Shown here: in pieces, positions 60,821-64,000 of the stretch
Position numbering within the stretch: the stretch's first letter is position 1
Layout of the letters: each line of letters opens with the position of its first letter
Source of the DNA: Corydoras sp. C115
Lineage: Eukaryota > Chordata > Actinopteri > Siluriformes > Callichthyidae
DNA length: 64,000 nt
Assembly (NCBI GenBank): GCA_019802505.1
Contig: JAFMOC010000032.1
Coordinates: 1,021,001-1,085,000 of the forward strand
Reading direction: 5' to 3'
Position numbers and translations under genes: made by a program
Notes under the pieces: generated by a model
The model's input: the letters and a program-made list of their open reading frames with translations, nothing else
Told to the model about the DNA's origin: nothing
The model's database searches: none

Positions 60821-61319
60821 CTGGGGAGCCATCGAGAGACAGAAACAGTGGTTCATCACTACCTTATTGAATTTTTCAACATTAAATATTTCATTTTTTT
60901 CAAACGTGTAAAACAATAAACTCAATGCGACGGTTTTAACTAGCAAGAGGGAATGTGGGTGGGGGAAATTAGGGTGGCTGAGAGTCTATCATTGTCTCAT
61001 TAGTTTCCTCTGCAGTATATAATTGGCTTTTGGTCAATAAATCATATAACCTTTGCAAGGGAACCGTGAATAAAGCATATGCAAATTAAGACCTTAGGAA
61101 ACACTGCATGACCCAAAGTATGTGGACCCTCCAAAATGTATAGAATAATAACTTAATTATTAAGACTTTAATATATTTTTTATTTAATATATGTGATTAT
61201 CTGTTTTAAATGTTATGGTAACATTTCCTTGACTGCACCATAGACGTTAGACATGGTTTGCTTTGACAGCTAAAGCCTGACATATTGGAAAATAAATGCC
61301 TGGTGATTTTATGATTTTT
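60821..61319. other. Intron just upstream of the EGF exon
   Basis: The acceptor AG lies at 60822-60821 in gene sense. No other neurexin exon was recognised from here to the right end. Confidence 0.6.
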
Positions 61320-61500
61320 ATCAATATTAAGTGAGCCATCGACCATGCACCCTGCAGCTTGATTTGGGGCGTCATTGTGTCCTTGCTTTCATGACGGCTT
61401 TCATGATCAGTGTTTCACTTCCCTTTAAGAACCAGGTGCATCTGACTTCGCGGATTGCACTTTCAATAACTCAGTGCGTCCAATTATGTGTAATTTAAAA
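61320..61500 (+). repeat. Unnamed dispersed repeat, longest copy
   Basis: 'gccatcgaccatgcaccctg', 'tttggggcgtcattgtgtcc', 'cacttccctttaagaaccag' and 'gcggattgcactttcaa' link the blocks found separately at 3298-3420, 27695-27790 and 33345-33450 into one family. Confidence 0.65.
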
Positions 61501-62831
61501 TGTACACATTTTACAGAAAATGGCTAGTAGTTTATAAGTAACAAAATCAATGTTTTACTTTTTTTTTAACCAAAGAGTCTATACAAATGCTAGAAGCACA
61601 AAGTATTAAATCTGGAGCTGGTTGTAATTCCACTGCTGAGCTCATATATTTACAGAATTTATGATCTTTAAAATGCTTGTATGGAGATTTGTCTTGTATA
61701 GTATTCTTTGCAGAGTCTGCAGCTTTAATTTTATGGAAATAGAAAAATGCAATTAAAGCAAAAATATATCCGTTATGGACTAAATGGAAAAGTTTTTACA
61801 TCCAGAAAATATTATAAATGCAATATAGACAAAGAATTGGGACACAACATACTTATCATATTATCTTATACTATCTTAATGGAATCTAATTTGATACCCC
61901 TGCAGCCATAACAGCTTTAATTCTGTGGGAAATTCTTCCCAAAGTTTGATGGTGTTGGTGTCAGGGCACAGAAATCTCCAAATCATTCCTTAATGGACCC
62001 TGATTTGTTTACTGCAGCAAAGTCAGAAAAAAGAAAAGGGTCCATATTCCTACATCACTAGGACCATACATTCATAAATGTGAGTGTGTGTGTGCATGAC
62101 ATTATCAGAGTACACATAACCTTTCTGTCTCAGACATGGATTTCTCATGAATTTAGTTTATGTGTCAACCTAATCATGCTCTCGTTAAAGCCAGTCTTAA
62201 AAATGAATCTCAGAATTAACTGACAATAAGCAATATATAGTTAATAGCACCAAAGCTGTAGTCCACACTGAACCAGTGGACGAAAAACATTAATGTTGTA
62301 AAAAGTGCAAAAAAGAAAAGTCTGGAGTCAATACTTTGTGCCCAGTGCCTCTGAAAAGTCTTCTGTTATTGCTTTTTCATTGGCTTTCTGTATCAACCCT
62401 CCAATCTCATTATCTCACAGTGCAGGTCTTCTGTATAGGTACAGTGATGAAAAATTAAAAGCCTGACTATATCATATTGATCATCTGAATATGTAACTGA
62501 TCATTCTGAAGTGGGAACAAGATCATATTGACTTTCTTGGTTCGTTTATTATTCTATCAGTGCAGCCACTGTACTCCATCATCTCTCTATAATGTACTTA
62601 AGAGTCCGACTGAAAAGCCTGTGATATTGATAGCAGTATGTTTCACCAGATCTACACAAATTGTCAAATATGGTCTTTGCTATAATATTTTTGATCAATT
62701 TATCTATTTATACATATAGCGGTTAACAGACATGTGGATACATTACACATGAATCAATGATGACACAGCATATTTTAAACGTATTGATGATTTTGTAGCG
62801 AACATGAAAACTAGATGATGAATGATTGGAT
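61501..62831. other. Intron; Tc1-like remnant at about 61840-62010
   Basis: 'agacaaagaattgggacaca', 'ctgcagccataacagcttta', 'gggaaattcttcccaaag' resemble the 5' part of fish Tc1-like elements, decayed. The rest is unique. Confidence 0.45.
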
Positions 62832-62950
62832 GGTGAGGTAGCTCTGTGGTAAGTGTGTTGGGTGTTCAAATTCCAAATTCACTGAAGTTATCGACATGGG
62901 CCCTTGAGCAAGGCACTTAACCCTCATTGCTCAAGGGCATGCTGTGATGA
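62832..62950 (+). mobile_element. Second SINE family, head and body
   Basis: 'gaggtagctctgtggtaagt', 'gggtgttcaaattccaaatt', 'cccttgagcaaggcacttaa', 'ccctcattgctcaagggcat'. Confidence 0.65.
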
Positions 62951-63128
62951 CTAAATATGGCTGATATTGTTAAGCACAGACTATATTGATGCATAAAAAT
63001 TCAAGATTTAAGAAAATGTTATTATCATTCATGTTGCATGAGTTACATGAGACAAAAACGTAATTACGGCTCATAGACCCCATTTACCCTGTTCTTTTAA
63101 AGTTAGAACTTAAATTTAAATTTAAAAG

Positions 63129-63213
63129 AAGAAAATTAGATATAAATACAGTATAGATATGTAAAATATAATAGAATATTCATCTATGAATATATAGAAT
63201 ATACAATATACAA
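63129..63213 (-). repeat. 85-bp flank shared with 1836-1920, probable source locus
   Basis: AT-rich block 3' (minus sense) of the SINE at 63214-63556, identical to 1836-1920 at 84 of 85 positions. It contains one copy of the SINE target duplication (acaatatacaa, 63203-63213), so it is native flanking DNA here. Confidence 0.8.
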
Positions 63214-63556
63214 TTCATTCATTCATTCATTCATTATCTCCCGCTTTATCCTCTAGTAGGGTCGCGGTGGGGTTCCCCATGCCCATCCAGGGGAGAACAT
63301 TTTGGGCGCTGGGCAGATAGACCCAGGACAGGGCGCCAGTCCATCGCTGGGCACACACTCACACTCTATATGGGGCAATTTGGAGAATTCAATTGACTTG
63401 ATCCATGTTATTGGACTGTGGGAGGAAACCGGAGAACCCGGAGGAAACCCATGCAGACACGGGGAGAACATGGAAACTCCACCCAGATGGGGATTCGAAC
63501 CGGGAATCCCTAGTGCTGAGAGGAGAACATGCTAACCACTAAGCCACCGTGCCGCC
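63214..63556 (-). mobile_element. Full-length SINE with perfect 11-bp target site duplication
   Basis: Complete copy; the middle CA-rich spacer is short. acaatatacaa lies directly at its 3' side (63203-63213) and again at 63565-63575, a few bases beyond the head. The insertion therefore comprises the SINE alone at this locus. Confidence 0.93.
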
Positions 63557-63643
63557 TACGATAAACAATATACAACTATAAATATATAGAATATAGAATA
63601 TACAACTACAACTATAAATAGAATATAGAATATTCAACTATAA

Positions 63644-63700
<57 letters not shown>
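63557..63700. repeat. 'tatagaatata' low-complexity DNA and (TA)n at 63648-63700
   Basis: Imperfect short repeats of atatagaat/acaactata followed by about 52 bp of pure TA. Confidence 0.85.
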
Positions 63701-63705
<5 letters not shown>

Positions 63706-64000
63706 AGTATACATTAGAAATATGAATATAGAATATAAATATAGCAGCATATGAAATGTGTGATGTAGCAGAAACTATGTATATGAGTATAAACAGTACA
63801 TGTTGGGGTAAATGAGGTAGATGATGAGGTATTTTGGTGGAGAATGATAATGTGACCACTTTGGAAAGTGTTGTGTGAAGTGATGAACGTCTGTATTGCA
63901 TCTCTGGCAGTGATGAAAATAACAATATCAATGTATTGGCACTTATTAAATCAACAAAACATGGAATATTTCATTCACGTAGGCCAAATAAATAGGAGCA
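63701..64000. other. Intron, no recognised repeat
   Basis: Unique AT-rich sequence to the window end. Confidence 0.4.

Noticed and set aside
60821..64000. The last LNS5 exon of alpha-neurexin
   Set aside because: No sequence matching the end of LNS5 (GFQGCLASVDLNG-type) was seen. Probably right of the window.

Overview
The window is intronic DNA from a teleost fish. It is AT-rich, packed with SINEs and (TA)n/(CA)n microsatellites, and coding sequence is confined to short, well-spliced exons. The dominant SINE and the Tc1-like MITE families look like those of ostariophysan fishes, catfish-like in particular; that lineage call is an inference from repeat character.

The one gene I can support is a neurexin on the minus strand, best matched to neurexin-1 (nrxn1; the a or b paralogue cannot be decided here). 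Three exons are visible, 5' to 3' along the gene: (i) 60820-60701, the third EGF-like module of alpha-neurexin; (ii) 50716-50533, the first exon specific to beta-neurexin, with start codon, signal peptide and the His-rich beta tail; (iii) 17908-17727, the first exon of the last LNS (laminin G) domain, shared by alpha and beta. The phases agree: both the EGF exon and the beta exon end with one base of a split codon (G), and the LNS6 exon supplies its last two bases (CG). The two transcripts therefore converge on one acceptor. The alpha intron is 42,792 bp and the beta intron 32,624 bp. A CpG-dense, pyrimidine-rich (gene sense) stretch at about 50.8-51.6 kb lies just upstream of the beta exon and is the likely beta promoter and 5' UTR. 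Earlier alpha exons lie beyond the right end, and the rest of LNS6, the stalk and the membrane segment lie beyond the left end.

Everything else is intron. The main resident is a tRNA-derived SINE with a full A box and B box, a conserved central core (V-SINE/DANA-like) and an (ATGA)n tail. There are about a dozen young and a dozen or more old copies on both strands, several with clean target-site duplications. Other families are: a palindromic MITE of about 490 bp bounded by TA-CAGT...ACTG-TA (Tc1/mariner type); a foldback family built of 'cataatgcattataa' arms (0.8-1 kb when complete); a second SINE family ending in a 'ggataaaagcatctgctaaatg'-type tail; diverged Tc1-like remnants; and several unnamed dispersed families. 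Long (TA)n tracts punctuate the window.

The most unusual structure is a pair of SINE copies at the two ends of the window (1921-2267 and 63214-63556) that share 85 bp of non-SINE DNA (84/85 identical) immediately 3' of the SINE tail. One copy has a perfect target-site duplication right around the SINE, which looks like a source-daughter pair made by SINE 3' transduction. SINE copies also sit repeatedly inside microsatellites.
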